From assembly GCF_002920635.1 (NCBI RefSeq), contig NZ_PQSR01000007.1:85708-149707 (forward strand): a stretch of 64,000 bases of DNA. The letters are read 5' to 3'. The position numbers were made by a program, and so were the translations under genes. Under the pieces are notes generated by a model, which saw nothing but the letters and a program-made list of their open reading frames with translations, had not been told where the DNA came from and ran no database searches. The DNA is from Streptomyces sp. Ru72 (GTDB taxonomy: Bacteria; Actinomycetota; Actinomycetes; Streptomycetales; Streptomycetaceae). This document shows, one piece after another, positions 57,172-64,000 of the stretch (the stretch's first letter is position 1; each line of letters starts with the position of its first letter).

Positions 57172-58182
57172 GTGACCGTCGTCGGGCCGTTCGGGCTGAG
57201 CGTGCGGGACCAGGCTCTGGAAGCCGATGTCCAGGCCGGATTGGCCGCTGTCGAGGAGGGGCTGCTCGACGCCACGAAGAGCGAGGTGCCCTTCATCACC
57301 GAGGCCGCGCAGCACCTGGTGCGCGCGGGCGGGAAGCGGTTCCGGCCGCTGCTCGTCATGCTCGCGGCACAGTTCGGCGACCCGTACGCGCCGGGGGTCG
57401 TCCCCTCGGCCGTGGTCGTGGAGCTCACCCACCTCGCCACGCTGTACCACGACGACGTGATGGACGAGGCCGAGGTGCGGCGCGGGGTGGCCAGCGCGAA
57501 CAGCCGCTGGGGCAACTCGGTGGCGGTCCTCACCGGCGACTTCCTGTTCGCCCGCGCGTCCCACATCCTGGCCGACCTCGGCCCGGAGGCGGTCCGTATC
57601 CAGGCGGAGGCGTTCGAGCGGCTCGTCACCGGCCAGATCCTGGAGACGGCGGGCCCGCGGGACGGCCGTGACCCGGTGGACCACTACCTCGACGTCCTCT
57701 CCGGCAAGACGGGCTCCCTGGTGGCGGTGGCGTGCCGCTTCGGCGCGATGATGTCGGGCGCCGACGAGACGGTCGTGGACGTGCTGACGCAGTACGGCGA
57801 GCGTCTCGGCGTGGCGTTCCAGCTGGCCGACGACGTCCTGGACATCGCCTCCGACTCCCACGAGTCCGGCAAGACGCCGGGGACGGACCTGCGCGAGGGC
57901 ATCGCGACCCTCCCGGTCCTGCGCCTGCGCGAGCGCGCCCAGCGGCACGGGCTGCCGGAGGACGTCGCCCTGTGCGAGCTGCTGGACTCCGACCTCACGG
58001 ACGACGCCCGCCACGCCGACGCCCTCGCCCGCCTCAGGGTCCACCCCGCTCTCGAGCAGGCCCGCCGCGACGCCGTCCGCTACGCGCAGGACGCCCGCTC
58101 GGCCCTGGCCCCGCTGCCGGACTGCGGCGCGAAGGCGGCCCTGACGGAGATGTGCGACGCGGTGGTGCACCGGGCAGGGTGA
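57172..58182 (+). CDS. Long-chain polyprenyl diphosphate synthase
   Basis: A 336-residue trans-isoprenyl synthase that extends farnesyl-type primers with isopentenyl diphosphate. The first aspartate-rich motif is DDVMD at residues 94-98 and the second DDVLD at 220-224; GGKRFRP at 53-59 binds isopentenyl diphosphate. Small residues precede the first motif (HLATLYHDD), fitting a long product such as the octa- or nonaprenyl chain of menaquinone. GTG start after GGAGA. Given the menaquinone genes nearby, side-chain supply is the likely role. Confidence 0.9.
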   Translation: MTVVGPFGLSVRDQALEADVQAGLAAVEEGLLDATKSEVPFITEAAQHLVRAGGKRFRPLLVMLAAQFGDPYAPGVVPSAVVVELTHLATLYHDDVMDEAEVRRGVASANSRWGNSVAVLTGDFLFARASHILADLGPEAVRIQAEAFERLVTGQILETAGPRDGRDPVDHYLDVLSGKTGSLVAVACRFGAMMSGADETVVDVLTQYGERLGVAFQLADDVLDIASDSHESGKTPGTDLREGIATLPVLRLRERAQRHGLPEDVALCELLDSDLTDDARHADALARLRVHPALEQARRDAVRYAQDARSALAPLPDCGAKAALTEMCDAVVHRAG

Positions 58183-58400
58183 CGCGCCACGCGCCCCTGA
58201 GCCCCGCGCCTTACGTGTGCCACGTCACACGCTTTCCGGTGTGCCCTGACGACCCCTACGGGTGGGACGCCGTGCCCCGCCCTTCATGTCATACCCCAGA
58301 CGTACGCGGAGTTGGCCCCGCGGTCTGACGCTTCCCTCCCGGTGATTTGGTCATATGGAGAGGACCACCTCACAGGAGTCCGGGTGAAAATGGCGGCGCA
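58183..58400. other. Intergenic region upstream of the LolA-like gene
   Basis: No gene is visible in this part of a 313-base gap between the polyprenyl synthase and LolA-like genes. Short start-like words (ATATGGAGAGG, CAGGAGTCCGGGTG near 58353-58387) do not open a sustained frame of recognisable protein. It presumably contains the promoter of the LolA-ABC operon. Confidence 0.5.
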
Positions 58401-58449
58401 GGGGGTGGGCGCACCTCCCTGCTCGAGCGAAGTCGAGAGCTCGGGGGAG
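58401..58449. repeat. Short palindromic repeat, copy 4 (upstream of LolA-like gene)
   Basis: CTCCCTGCTCGAGCGAAG with GCTCGA at 58421-58426 pairs with TCGAGAGC at 58433-58440, bounded by a GGGGG block at 58401 and CTCGGGGGAG at 58440-58449. This is the fullest copy of the repeat family in the window and ends 46 bases before the ATG of the LolA-like gene. Confidence 0.65.
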
Positions 58450-58495
58450 AGTGCACAGACAGCAGGCCGCCGCCGACGACGGAGGTAAGGCACAC

Positions 58496-59731
58496 ATGGC
58501 ACCGTACGAATCCGACGACAGCACACCCGCCGGGGAGGTCGAGGACGTACGCGACGGGCGGCGCAGGGCCGCGCGGTACGTCGTCCCGGTCACGGTCGTG
58601 GGCGTGGCGGCGGCGACCATCGGGCTCGTCCCGGCGTTCGCCGGTTCCGGGGACCCCGACCTGCCGAAGATCAGCGCGCAGCAGCTCATCGAGAAGATCG
58701 CCAAGTCGGACGTCCAGCAGATGTCCGGCACGGTGACGATCAGCACGGACCTGGGCCTGCCCGACCTGGGCGGCCTCCAGGACAGCCTGGCCTCGGGCGC
58801 GCTCTCCCAGGGCGAGAAGGGCAAGGGCGACTCGGCCGCCGACCCGAGTTCCAAGCTGCTGGAGCTGGCCTCCGGGACCCACACCGTGCGGGTCGCCGCC
58901 GACGGCCAGGACAAGCAGAAGCTCTCGCTCATCGAGAAGGCCGCCGAGTACAGCGTCATCCGCAACGGCGACCAGGTGTGGGCGTACGACAGCGCCTCCA
59001 ACCAGGCGTACCACGCGACCGGCGCGGGCGAGCACAAGAGCGGCGAGGCGGCGCCGAAGGACGTGCCCGCCACCCCCAGGGACTTCGCCGATCAGGCCCT
59101 GAAGGCGGCCGACAAGACCACCTCCGTGACGGTCGACGGCACGGCCCAGGTCGCGGGCCGGGACGCCTACAAGCTGGTCATCCGGCCGAAGCAGTCGGGT
59201 ACGACGGTCGGCGCGATCAGCATCGCGGTGGACGCCAGGACCGGGCTGCCGCTGAAGTTCACGCTGACCCCGGCGAAGGGCGGCGCGGCGGTGCTGGACG
59301 TGGGCTTCACCCAGGTCTCGTTCGCCAAGCCGGCCGCGTCGACGTTCGACTTCACGCCGCCCAAGGGCACGAAGGTCACCCAGGGCGACGACCTGAAGGC
59401 CGGGCACGAGGAGGCCGGGCGCGGGGCGCGGCACAAGGACACCGGGGGAACGCCCTGGGGCAGCTCGTCGAAGACCATCGGCGAGGGCTGGAACGCGATC
59501 TACGTGTTCGACACCGGCGGCAAGGGCGGCGTGCCGTCCGGATCGCCGTCCGGCGAGGGCGCGGCCTCCGGCTTCCTGAACTCGCTCGGCGACCACGTCA
59601 CCGGCAAGTTCGGCTCGGGCACGGTCTTCTCCACCCGCCTGGTCAATGCCCTGATCACGGACAACGGCAAGGTGTACGCGGGCGCGGTCACCAAGGACGC
59701 GCTGGTGAAGGCGGCGAACGCGGGGAAGTGA
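58496..59731 (+). CDS. LolA-like outer lipoprotein-sorting-type protein, membrane-anchored
   Basis: A 411-residue protein with one N-terminal membrane helix (about residues 28-50, RYVVPVTVVGVAAATIGLVPAF) and a large external part. It contains the LolA/DUF2092-like region (QQLIEKIAKSDVQQMSGTVTIST; later GRDAYKLVIRP and VDARTGLPLKF). In actinobacteria such proteins are thought to handle lipids or lipoproteins outside the membrane. GGAGGTAAGG precedes the ATG. The ABC ATPase and permease follow, 40 bases on, so they may form one lipid-handling system. Confidence 0.82.
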   Translation: MAPYESDDSTPAGEVEDVRDGRRRAARYVVPVTVVGVAAATIGLVPAFAGSGDPDLPKISAQQLIEKIAKSDVQQMSGTVTISTDLGLPDLGGLQDSLASGALSQGEKGKGDSAADPSSKLLELASGTHTVRVAADGQDKQKLSLIEKAAEYSVIRNGDQVWAYDSASNQAYHATGAGEHKSGEAAPKDVPATPRDFADQALKAADKTTSVTVDGTAQVAGRDAYKLVIRPKQSGTTVGAISIAVDARTGLPLKFTLTPAKGGAAVLDVGFTQVSFAKPAASTFDFTPPKGTKVTQGDDLKAGHEEAGRGARHKDTGGTPWGSSSKTIGEGWNAIYVFDTGGKGGVPSGSPSGEGAASGFLNSLGDHVTGKFGSGTVFSTRLVNALITDNGKVYAGAVTKDALVKAANAGK

Positions 59732-59771
59732 CCCCCGTACGGCGTACGGACGAAGGGGAGCAGGAGAGCCC

Positions 59772-60770
59772 ATGGAGGAACTGCCCGCCGTGGAAGCGGA
59801 GTCGAAGGACTCACCGGTGCGGGCGGCGAGCGACCCTCACGCCCCGGTCATCGCCACCCGCGCCCTCACCAAGCGCTACCGCGGCGGGCAGCTCGCCGTG
59901 GACGGGCTCGATCTGACCGTCCCGGCGGGCAGTGTCTTCGGCTTCCTCGGGCCGAACGGCTCCGGCAAGACCACCACCATCCGCATGCTGATGGGGCTGA
60001 TCGAGCCCACCTCGGGCTCGGCGCGCGTGCTGGGGCAGCCCATGCCCCGGGCCACGCGCGCCGTGCTCCCGCACGTGGGCGCCCTCATCGAGGGCCCGGC
60101 GCTCTACGGCTTCCTCTCCGGCCGGGACAACCTCCTGCGCTACGACGCCGCCGATCCGACCGCCGACCCGCGCACCCGGCGGACGCGTGTCGCGGCCGCC
60201 CTGGACCGGGTCGGGCTCACCGCCGCCGCGGGCAAGAAGGCGAAGGCGTACTCCCTGGGGATGAAGCAGCGCCTCGGTCTCGCCGCCGCCCTGCTCCAGC
60301 CCCGCAGGCTCCTCGTCCTGGACGAGCCGACCAACGGCCTCGACCCGCAGGGCATGCGGGAGATCCGCGCCCTGGTCAGGGAACTGGCCTCCGACGGGAC
60401 GACCGTCTTCCTCTCCTCCCACCTGCTGGACGAGATCGAGCAGGTCTGCACGCACGCGGCGGTGATGGCGCAGGGCCGGCTGATCGCGCAGGGCGCGGTC
60501 GGAGACCTGGTGGCCGGGGCGCGCGGACGTCTCGTCGTGACCACCCCGGACGTCACCGAAGCGGCACGCGTCCTGAAGGAACAGGGCGTGGCCGATGTGG
60601 CGGTGGAGGAGAACCGGGTGACGGCCGAGCCGCCGGAGGGGGAACTTTCCGATGTGAACACCGCGTTGGTCACGGCGGGAGTCCGTGTACGCGGCTTCGG
60701 CGTCGAACGTGCCTCCCTGGAGGACGCGTTCGTGGCGCTGACGGGGGAGGGGTTCGATGTCGCAGGCTGA
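59772..60770 (+). CDS. ABC-2-type exporter ATPase
   Basis: A 332-residue ATPase of the drug/lipid-export type. Walker A GPNGSGKTTT, signature YSLGMKQRLGLA, Walker B LLVLDEPTNGLDPQG and the H-loop SSHLLDE are clear. A C-terminal regulatory segment of about 70 residues follows, as in DrrA/YxlF proteins. It overlaps the permease gene by 14 bases. Fold type implies export. Confidence 0.92.
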   Translation: MEELPAVEAESKDSPVRAASDPHAPVIATRALTKRYRGGQLAVDGLDLTVPAGSVFGFLGPNGSGKTTTIRMLMGLIEPTSGSARVLGQPMPRATRAVLPHVGALIEGPALYGFLSGRDNLLRYDAADPTADPRTRRTRVAAALDRVGLTAAAGKKAKAYSLGMKQRLGLAAALLQPRRLLVLDEPTNGLDPQGMREIRALVRELASDGTTVFLSSHLLDEIEQVCTHAAVMAQGRLIAQGAVGDLVAGARGRLVVTTPDVTEAARVLKEQGVADVAVEENRVTAEPPEGELSDVNTALVTAGVRVRGFGVERASLEDAFVALTGEGFDVAG

Positions 60771-61632
60771 GCCGGCCGGCGTGCTGCGCCGGACGAGCCC
60801 GCTGTGGACCTTCGGGCTGCTGCGCAGCGAACTGGTGACCACGTTCCGGCGCTGGCGCACGCTCGCCCTGCTGGCCGTGCTCGCCGCCGTGCCGATCCTG
60901 GTCGGGATCGCCGTGAAGATCGAGACGAGCGACGCCTCCGGCGGCCGGGGCGGGGGCGGTGGCCCCGCGTTCATCACGCAGATCACCAACAACGGCCTGT
61001 TTTTGGTGTTCACCGCGCTCGCCGCGACGCTCCCGTTCTTCCTGCCGATGGCGATCGGCGTCATCGCGGGCGACGCGATCGCGGGCGAGGCGAACTCCGG
61101 CACCCTGCGCTACCTGCTGGTCGCCCCCGCGGGCCGTACCCGCCTGTTGCTCACCAAGTACGCCACGACGATCGCCTTCTGCCTGATCGCCACGCTCGTC
61201 GTGGCCGTCTCGGCGCTCGCGGTGGGCGCCCTGCTCTTCCCGCTGGGCGACCTGACGACGATCTCCGGTACGCGCATCAGCTTCGCCGAAGGACTCGGCA
61301 GGGCCCTGCTGATCGCGCTGGTCGTCGCCGCGTCCCTGACCGGGGTGGCGGCCCTCGGACTGTTCATCTCCACGCTCACGGGCAGCGGCATCGCGGCGAT
61401 GGCGACGACGGTGGGGCTGCTCATCACGGTCCAGATCATGGACCAGATACCGCAGTTGCACGCGCTCCAGCCGTACTTCTTCTCGCACTACTGGCTGTCC
61501 TTCGCGGACCTGATGCGCGACCCGGTCTACTGGCACGACCTGATACGCAACCTGGGCCTGCAGGCCCTGTACGCGGCGGTCTTCGGCTCGGCGGCGTGGG
61601 CGCGGTTCACGGCGAAGGACATCACGGCGTAG
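60757..61632 (+). CDS. ABC-2-type permease
   Basis: A 291-residue membrane protein with six helices. The N-terminal amphipathic part is LLRSELVTTFRRWRTL and the typical internal motif IAGDAIAGEANSGTLRYLL is present. It pairs with the preceding ATPase, and the LolA-like protein may be the third part. Export substrate unknown. Confidence 0.9.
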   Translation: MSQAEPAGVLRRTSPLWTFGLLRSELVTTFRRWRTLALLAVLAAVPILVGIAVKIETSDASGGRGGGGGPAFITQITNNGLFLVFTALAATLPFFLPMAIGVIAGDAIAGEANSGTLRYLLVAPAGRTRLLLTKYATTIAFCLIATLVVAVSALAVGALLFPLGDLTTISGTRISFAEGLGRALLIALVVAASLTGVAALGLFISTLTGSGIAAMATTVGLLITVQIMDQIPQLHALQPYFFSHYWLSFADLMRDPVYWHDLIRNLGLQALYAAVFGSAAWARFTAKDITA

Positions 61633-61662
61633 GCGGCCGGCGCGACGTCGGCGCGTGTGCGG

Positions 61663-62256
61663 CTACGCGGTGCGCGCCGCCTCGTACGGGAAGCGGGCGA
61701 GCGGCGGCTCCTGCGCGAAGAAGGTCTTCGCGTGCGTCAGCGCCCGAGCGTCGTCGAGGACGTCGCCCGGCCTGCTGCCGTTGCCGAGCAGGACCCCGCC
61801 GAAACGCATGCCCATGTAGGCGGCCGAGTTGTTGAGCGTGCCGACCAGCGGATCGGCGACCGACGGCTCCCGGTCGGCGAGGACGGTGACTCCCCACAGG
61901 GTGCGCCCGGCCATGGTCGCCTTGAAGTCCAGGCCGGGGGTGCGCAGCCACGCGGACCAGTGGTCGAGGTAGCGCTTGGTGGAGGAGGACACGGAGTACC
62001 AGTACAGCGGGGAGACGATCACGATGTCGGTGGCGGCCAGGGTCGCGTCCAGGAGCAGCGCGAGGTCGCCCTCCTCGGGCCGCGAGTGGTCGGCGTCGTG
62101 CCGTAGGTCCTCGAAGTCGGGGAGCGGATGCCGGTCGAGCGAGATCCACTGCTGCTCGACGTCGCCGGGCAACTGCTCGGCGGCCCGGCGCGCGAGCAAC
62201 TCGGTGTTGCCGTCGGTGCGGGCGCTGCCGAGGACGAAGAGGAAGCGGCGGGGCAT
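61663..62256 (-). CDS. NAD(P)H-dependent FMN reductase-like oxidoreductase
   Basis: A 197-residue flavodoxin-fold protein. The phosphate-binding loop is LGSARTDGNTELLARR near residues 8-23; the flavin-contact region is VSPLYWYSVSSSTKRYLDHW. It resembles WrbA/azoreductase/FMN reductase proteins that reduce quinones, azo compounds or FMN. AGGAGGT precedes the ATG. An AT-rich palindromic stretch (ATTAAATGCATGTGCATAA, 62302-62320) lies upstream and may bind a MarR- or HxlR-type regulator. Confidence 0.85.
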   Translation of the reverse strand: MPRRFLFVLGSARTDGNTELLARRAAEQLPGDVEQQWISLDRHPLPDFEDLRHDADHSRPEEGDLALLLDATLAATDIVIVSPLYWYSVSSSTKRYLDHWSAWLRTPGLDFKATMAGRTLWGVTVLADREPSVADPLVGTLNNSAAYMGMRFGGVLLGNGSRPGDVLDDARALTHAKTFFAQEPPLARFPYEAARTA

Positions 62257-62301
62257 GGGGACCTCCTGCACGGGGTACTGGACGGACGACCTATGCGCTT
62301 A

Positions 62302-62320
62302 CATTAAATGCATGTGCATA
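62302..62320. promoter_or_regulatory. AT-rich palindromic site upstream of the FMN-reductase-like gene
   Basis: ATTAAATGCATGTGCATAA contains TGCATGTGCA, with nested TGCA palindromes, plus ACAT/ATGT arms seven bases apart. Its AT content contrasts with the surroundings. It lies about 46 bases upstream of the minus-strand start, where a -10/operator would be expected. Confidence 0.35.
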
Positions 62321-62339
62321 AACTGTCCATCCTCCCCGG

Positions 62340-62882
62340 TCAGCCGCCCCGGCCGGGCCCGAGGTCGAGCAGCAGGGCCATCACGCCCACCAGCGTGGCG
62401 CTGCTGACGATCTCACCGCGTTCGATCATCGCCCGTACCTCCGGCAGCGGGATCCACTCCAGGCGGTCGGACTCGTTGCGCTCGGTCGGCTCGCCGACGC
62501 GCGTGGCGTCGTCCGTGCGGAACACGAAGTGCCGGGAGTCGGTGACACCGGCCGCGGGCTGGGCGCACATCAGCGGCCGCAGCGGGCCCGGGCGCCATCC
62601 GGTCTCCTCCTCGAGTTCGCGCCCTGCCGCCGCGGCGGGCTCCTCGCCGTCCTCGACGAGGCCCATGGGCAGCTCCCAGGCCCATGTGTCGGTGACGAAG
62701 CGGTGCCGCCACATCATGAGCACGCGCTGTTCGCGGTCGACGGCCGCTACGACGGCGACGTCCCGCAGCCGGACCACGTGGTACTCGCAGCGTGTCCCGT
62801 CGGGCTGTTCGACGTCGAGCGCCCGCAGCCGCACCCAGGGTGTCTCGTACAGCGCCCGCTCGCCGTGCACGGTCCAGCGCAT
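62340..62882 (-). CDS. Nudix hydrolase
   Basis: A 180-residue Nudix protein of the ADP-ribose pyrophosphatase-like group. A complete Nudix box, GLVEDGEEPAAAAGRELEEE then TGW, supplies the metal-binding glutamates. It starts two bases after the stop of the upstream gene, so the two are co-transcribed. It cleaves a nucleoside diphosphate linked to another group; the substrate is not predictable. ATG at 62882. Confidence 0.9.
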   Translation of the reverse strand: MRWTVHGERALYETPWVRLRALDVEQPDGTRCEYHVVRLRDVAVVAAVDREQRVLMMWRHRFVTDTWAWELPMGLVEDGEEPAAAAGRELEEETGWRPGPLRPLMCAQPAAGVTDSRHFVFRTDDATRVGEPTERNESDRLEWIPLPEVRAMIERGEIVSSATLVGVMALLLDLGPGRGG

Positions 62883-62884
62883 GC

Positions 62885-63400
62885 TCAGCGCACCCCCGAT
62901 CCGACCAGGCGGGCCAGTCGGTCGCACTCGCGGGGTGGCCGGCCGCCCAGGTCGCCGGTGCGCCAGGCGGGCACCCAGGGCACACGGTGGACGCCGATCA
63001 TCGACTCGATCGCCTTGGCGCGCTGGGCGAGCGGGCGCGGCAGCCGGCCCGGCGCGTCCGCGACCAGGACGACGGCGTCCAGGGCGAGGCCGGGTGGGGC
63101 CGCACCGCGCCGGAAGACGTCGAGGGACTGGAGGACGGCCCCCAGGCCGGTCGCGTGGGTGCGGGCGACCAGCAGCACCGAGGAGGGTTCGTCGTGCTCG
63201 GGACGGGGCCAGCCGCGGCCCGCGTCGAAGCCGCCGAAGACGGTGGCGAGCGTCGAGGTGCCGGCGCCGCCGTGGGTGGCCACCCAGGCGAACCGGCGTG
63301 GGCTCGCGCTGCCGTAGGACGGCGGTCGCGCCCCGTCGACCACCGGCCCGCGGACCCAGATCTCGGGCCCGCCGGGCCCCTGCCGCGCGATCCCCTGCAT
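62885..63400 (-). CDS. Conserved hypothetical protein with degenerate P-loop (DUF6668-like)
   Basis: A 171-residue protein. The segment FAWVATHGGAGTSTLATVFGG resembles the start of a MinD/ParA-type ATPase, but the usual lysine of the Walker motif is missing (GGAGTSTLA). Later parts read LVARTHATGLGAVLQSL, VLVADAPGRLPRPLAQR and VPWVPAWR. I associate this pattern with the actinobacterial family DUF6668, of unknown function, often near secretion- or conjugation-like ATPase genes. ATG at 63400 with GAGAGG upstream. Operon with the Nudix gene. Confidence 0.65.
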   Translation of the reverse strand: MQGIARQGPGGPEIWVRGPVVDGARPPSYGSASPRRFAWVATHGGAGTSTLATVFGGFDAGRGWPRPEHDEPSSVLLVARTHATGLGAVLQSLDVFRRGAAPPGLALDAVVLVADAPGRLPRPLAQRAKAIESMIGVHRVPWVPAWRTGDLGGRPPRECDRLARLVGSGVR

Positions 63401-63545
63401 CGCCTCTCCTCGCTCGCTCCTCGCCCCTCGATCTTCACCCGCGGTGCGCGGGTCCGGTACCGGACCCCAGGTCCTGGGACGAGGCTGTGACGCGGCGGTG
63501 ACGCGGGGACGAGCACGGGGGCGGGAGACTCGAAGGGGTGTGCCG

Positions 63546-63575
63546 TCCGTCCCCGCGCCCAGCGCCGGGGACGGA
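63546..63575. promoter_or_regulatory. Inverted repeat in the divergent gap at the right end
   Basis: TCCGTCCCCG at 63546-63555 pairs with CGGGGACGGA at 63566-63575 across ten bases. It lies in the 253-base gap between the divergent genes at 63400 and 63654. It could be an operator or an mRNA hairpin. Confidence 0.4.
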
Positions 63576-63653
63576 GACGAGGGGAGCCGACGCCGAATGG
63601 AGGCGGAGGACATCGGCGCCTTTCCCCGACCGACCGACCCGAGTGAGGGAACG

Positions 63654-64000
63654 ATGTCTCGACTCAGCCGCGGACAGAAGCGGGGCCGCTCCTTCGCGGA
63701 GGCCGCATCCGACGGGGATACGGGGTCCGGGGTGACGCCGATCGAGGTCCGGGTGCCGTCGGGGGCACGCGACGGGGTGCCGGGCGCGGGGGCGACGGTG
63801 GGCGGGATGCCGGTGGCCGCGGGACCCGGGGAGCCGCTCCAGCAGGCCGTCCTGGACCACCTCCACCGCCTGGCCCGCGCCACGGGCCACCCGGTCCTGG
63901 CCTCGGTGCACGACGAACGGATCGGCTATGTCGTACCGATCCGGGTGCACGTCGACGGCTCCAGCGAGTTCGCGGGGGAGCCGGTCCGGAGGGGGACGGC
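63654..64000 (+). CDS. Hypothetical protein, cut by the right edge
   Basis: The frame is open from the ATG at 63654 to the window end (115 full codons, no stop). GAGTGAGGGAACG precedes the ATG. The N-terminus is basic (MSRLSRGQKRGRSFAEA), then a Gly/Pro/Val-rich stretch (PIEVRVPSGARDG), then a compact part AVLDHLHRLARATGHPVLAS and DERIGYVVPIRVHVDGSSEF. I recognise the pattern from actinobacterial hypothetical proteins that sit beside P-loop ATPases, but no function is known. Confidence 0.65.
   Translation, partial: MSRLSRGQKRGRSFAEAASDGDTGSGVTPIEVRVPSGARDGVPGAGATVGGMPVAAGPGEPLQQAVLDHLHRLARATGHPVLASVHDERIGYVVPIRVHVDGSSEFAGEPVRRGT

Overview
The window is a stretch of linear-chromosome core from an actinomycete, almost certainly a Streptomyces. 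The signs are very high GC with strong third-position bias, many GTG starts, translationally coupled operons, the MqnA/MqnC/MqnE futalosine menaquinone genes, a full 14-gene nuo operon, a ScoF-type cold-shock gene, a single TTA codon in 64 kb, and copies of a short palindromic repeat that I associate with Streptomyces. No phage, insertion sequence, CRISPR array, rRNA or tRNA gene was seen.

Layout. 0.1-3.5 kb: flavin prenyltransferase (ubiX), an AsnC regulator, mqnE, a GNAT acetyltransferase and a small membrane protein. 3.5-8.9 kb: a lipid block with a TetR regulator, MaoC hydratase, long-form FabG and an acyl-CoA ligase, and inverted-repeat operators in front of fabG. 9-13.4 kb: DUF1259 protein, cytochrome P450, AzlCD exporter with a divergent XRE-cupin regulator, and a cold-shock gene with a long leader. 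13.6-20.2 kb: mqnA, an A24 peptidase, mqnC, a barrel-less amidohydrolase-like protein, menG, PASTA and GNAT proteins, and a MenJ-like reductase. 20.3-24 kb: an acidic hypothetical protein, a Tat-exported FAD oxidoreductase carrying the TTA codon, and an NlpC/P60 hydrolase. 24.6-40.6 kb: nuoA-N behind a probable Rex operator. 40.7-43.5 kb: Uma2 nuclease-like protein and RecQ.

43.5-50.4 kb holds the most unusual unit. All genes are on the minus strand: a GntR/UTRA regulator, a two-cluster ferredoxin resembling adenylylsulfate reductase beta (AprB), a solute-binding lipoprotein fused to a NosL-like domain, an ABC permease and ATPase, and an AprA-like flavoprotein fused to a HEAT-repeat tail. It reads as an uptake-plus-redox module for an unknown substrate, perhaps an organosulfur compound.

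50.5-64 kb: fumarylacetoacetase; an ATP-grasp ligase paired with an FAD monooxygenase-like protein; a HAD phosphatase; a lytic transglycosylase-like protein under a c-di-AMP (ydaO-type) riboswitch; a gene-poor kilobase with tandem repeats; a polyprenyl diphosphate synthase; a LolA-like protein with an ABC-2 exporter; an FMN reductase-like protein; a Nudix hydrolase; a degenerate P-loop protein; and a hypothetical gene cut by the right edge.

How it fits together: MqnA, MqnE, MqnC and MenG are steps of menaquinone synthesis. UbiX supplies prenylated FMN to a UbiD-type decarboxylase not seen here, the polyprenyl synthase makes the side chain, and the MenJ-like enzyme probably partly saturates it. 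Complex I then reduces this quinone, so quinone supply and its main electron donor lie within about 57 kb. MqnB, MqnD, the prenyltransferase and the UbiD-type enzyme are not in the window.
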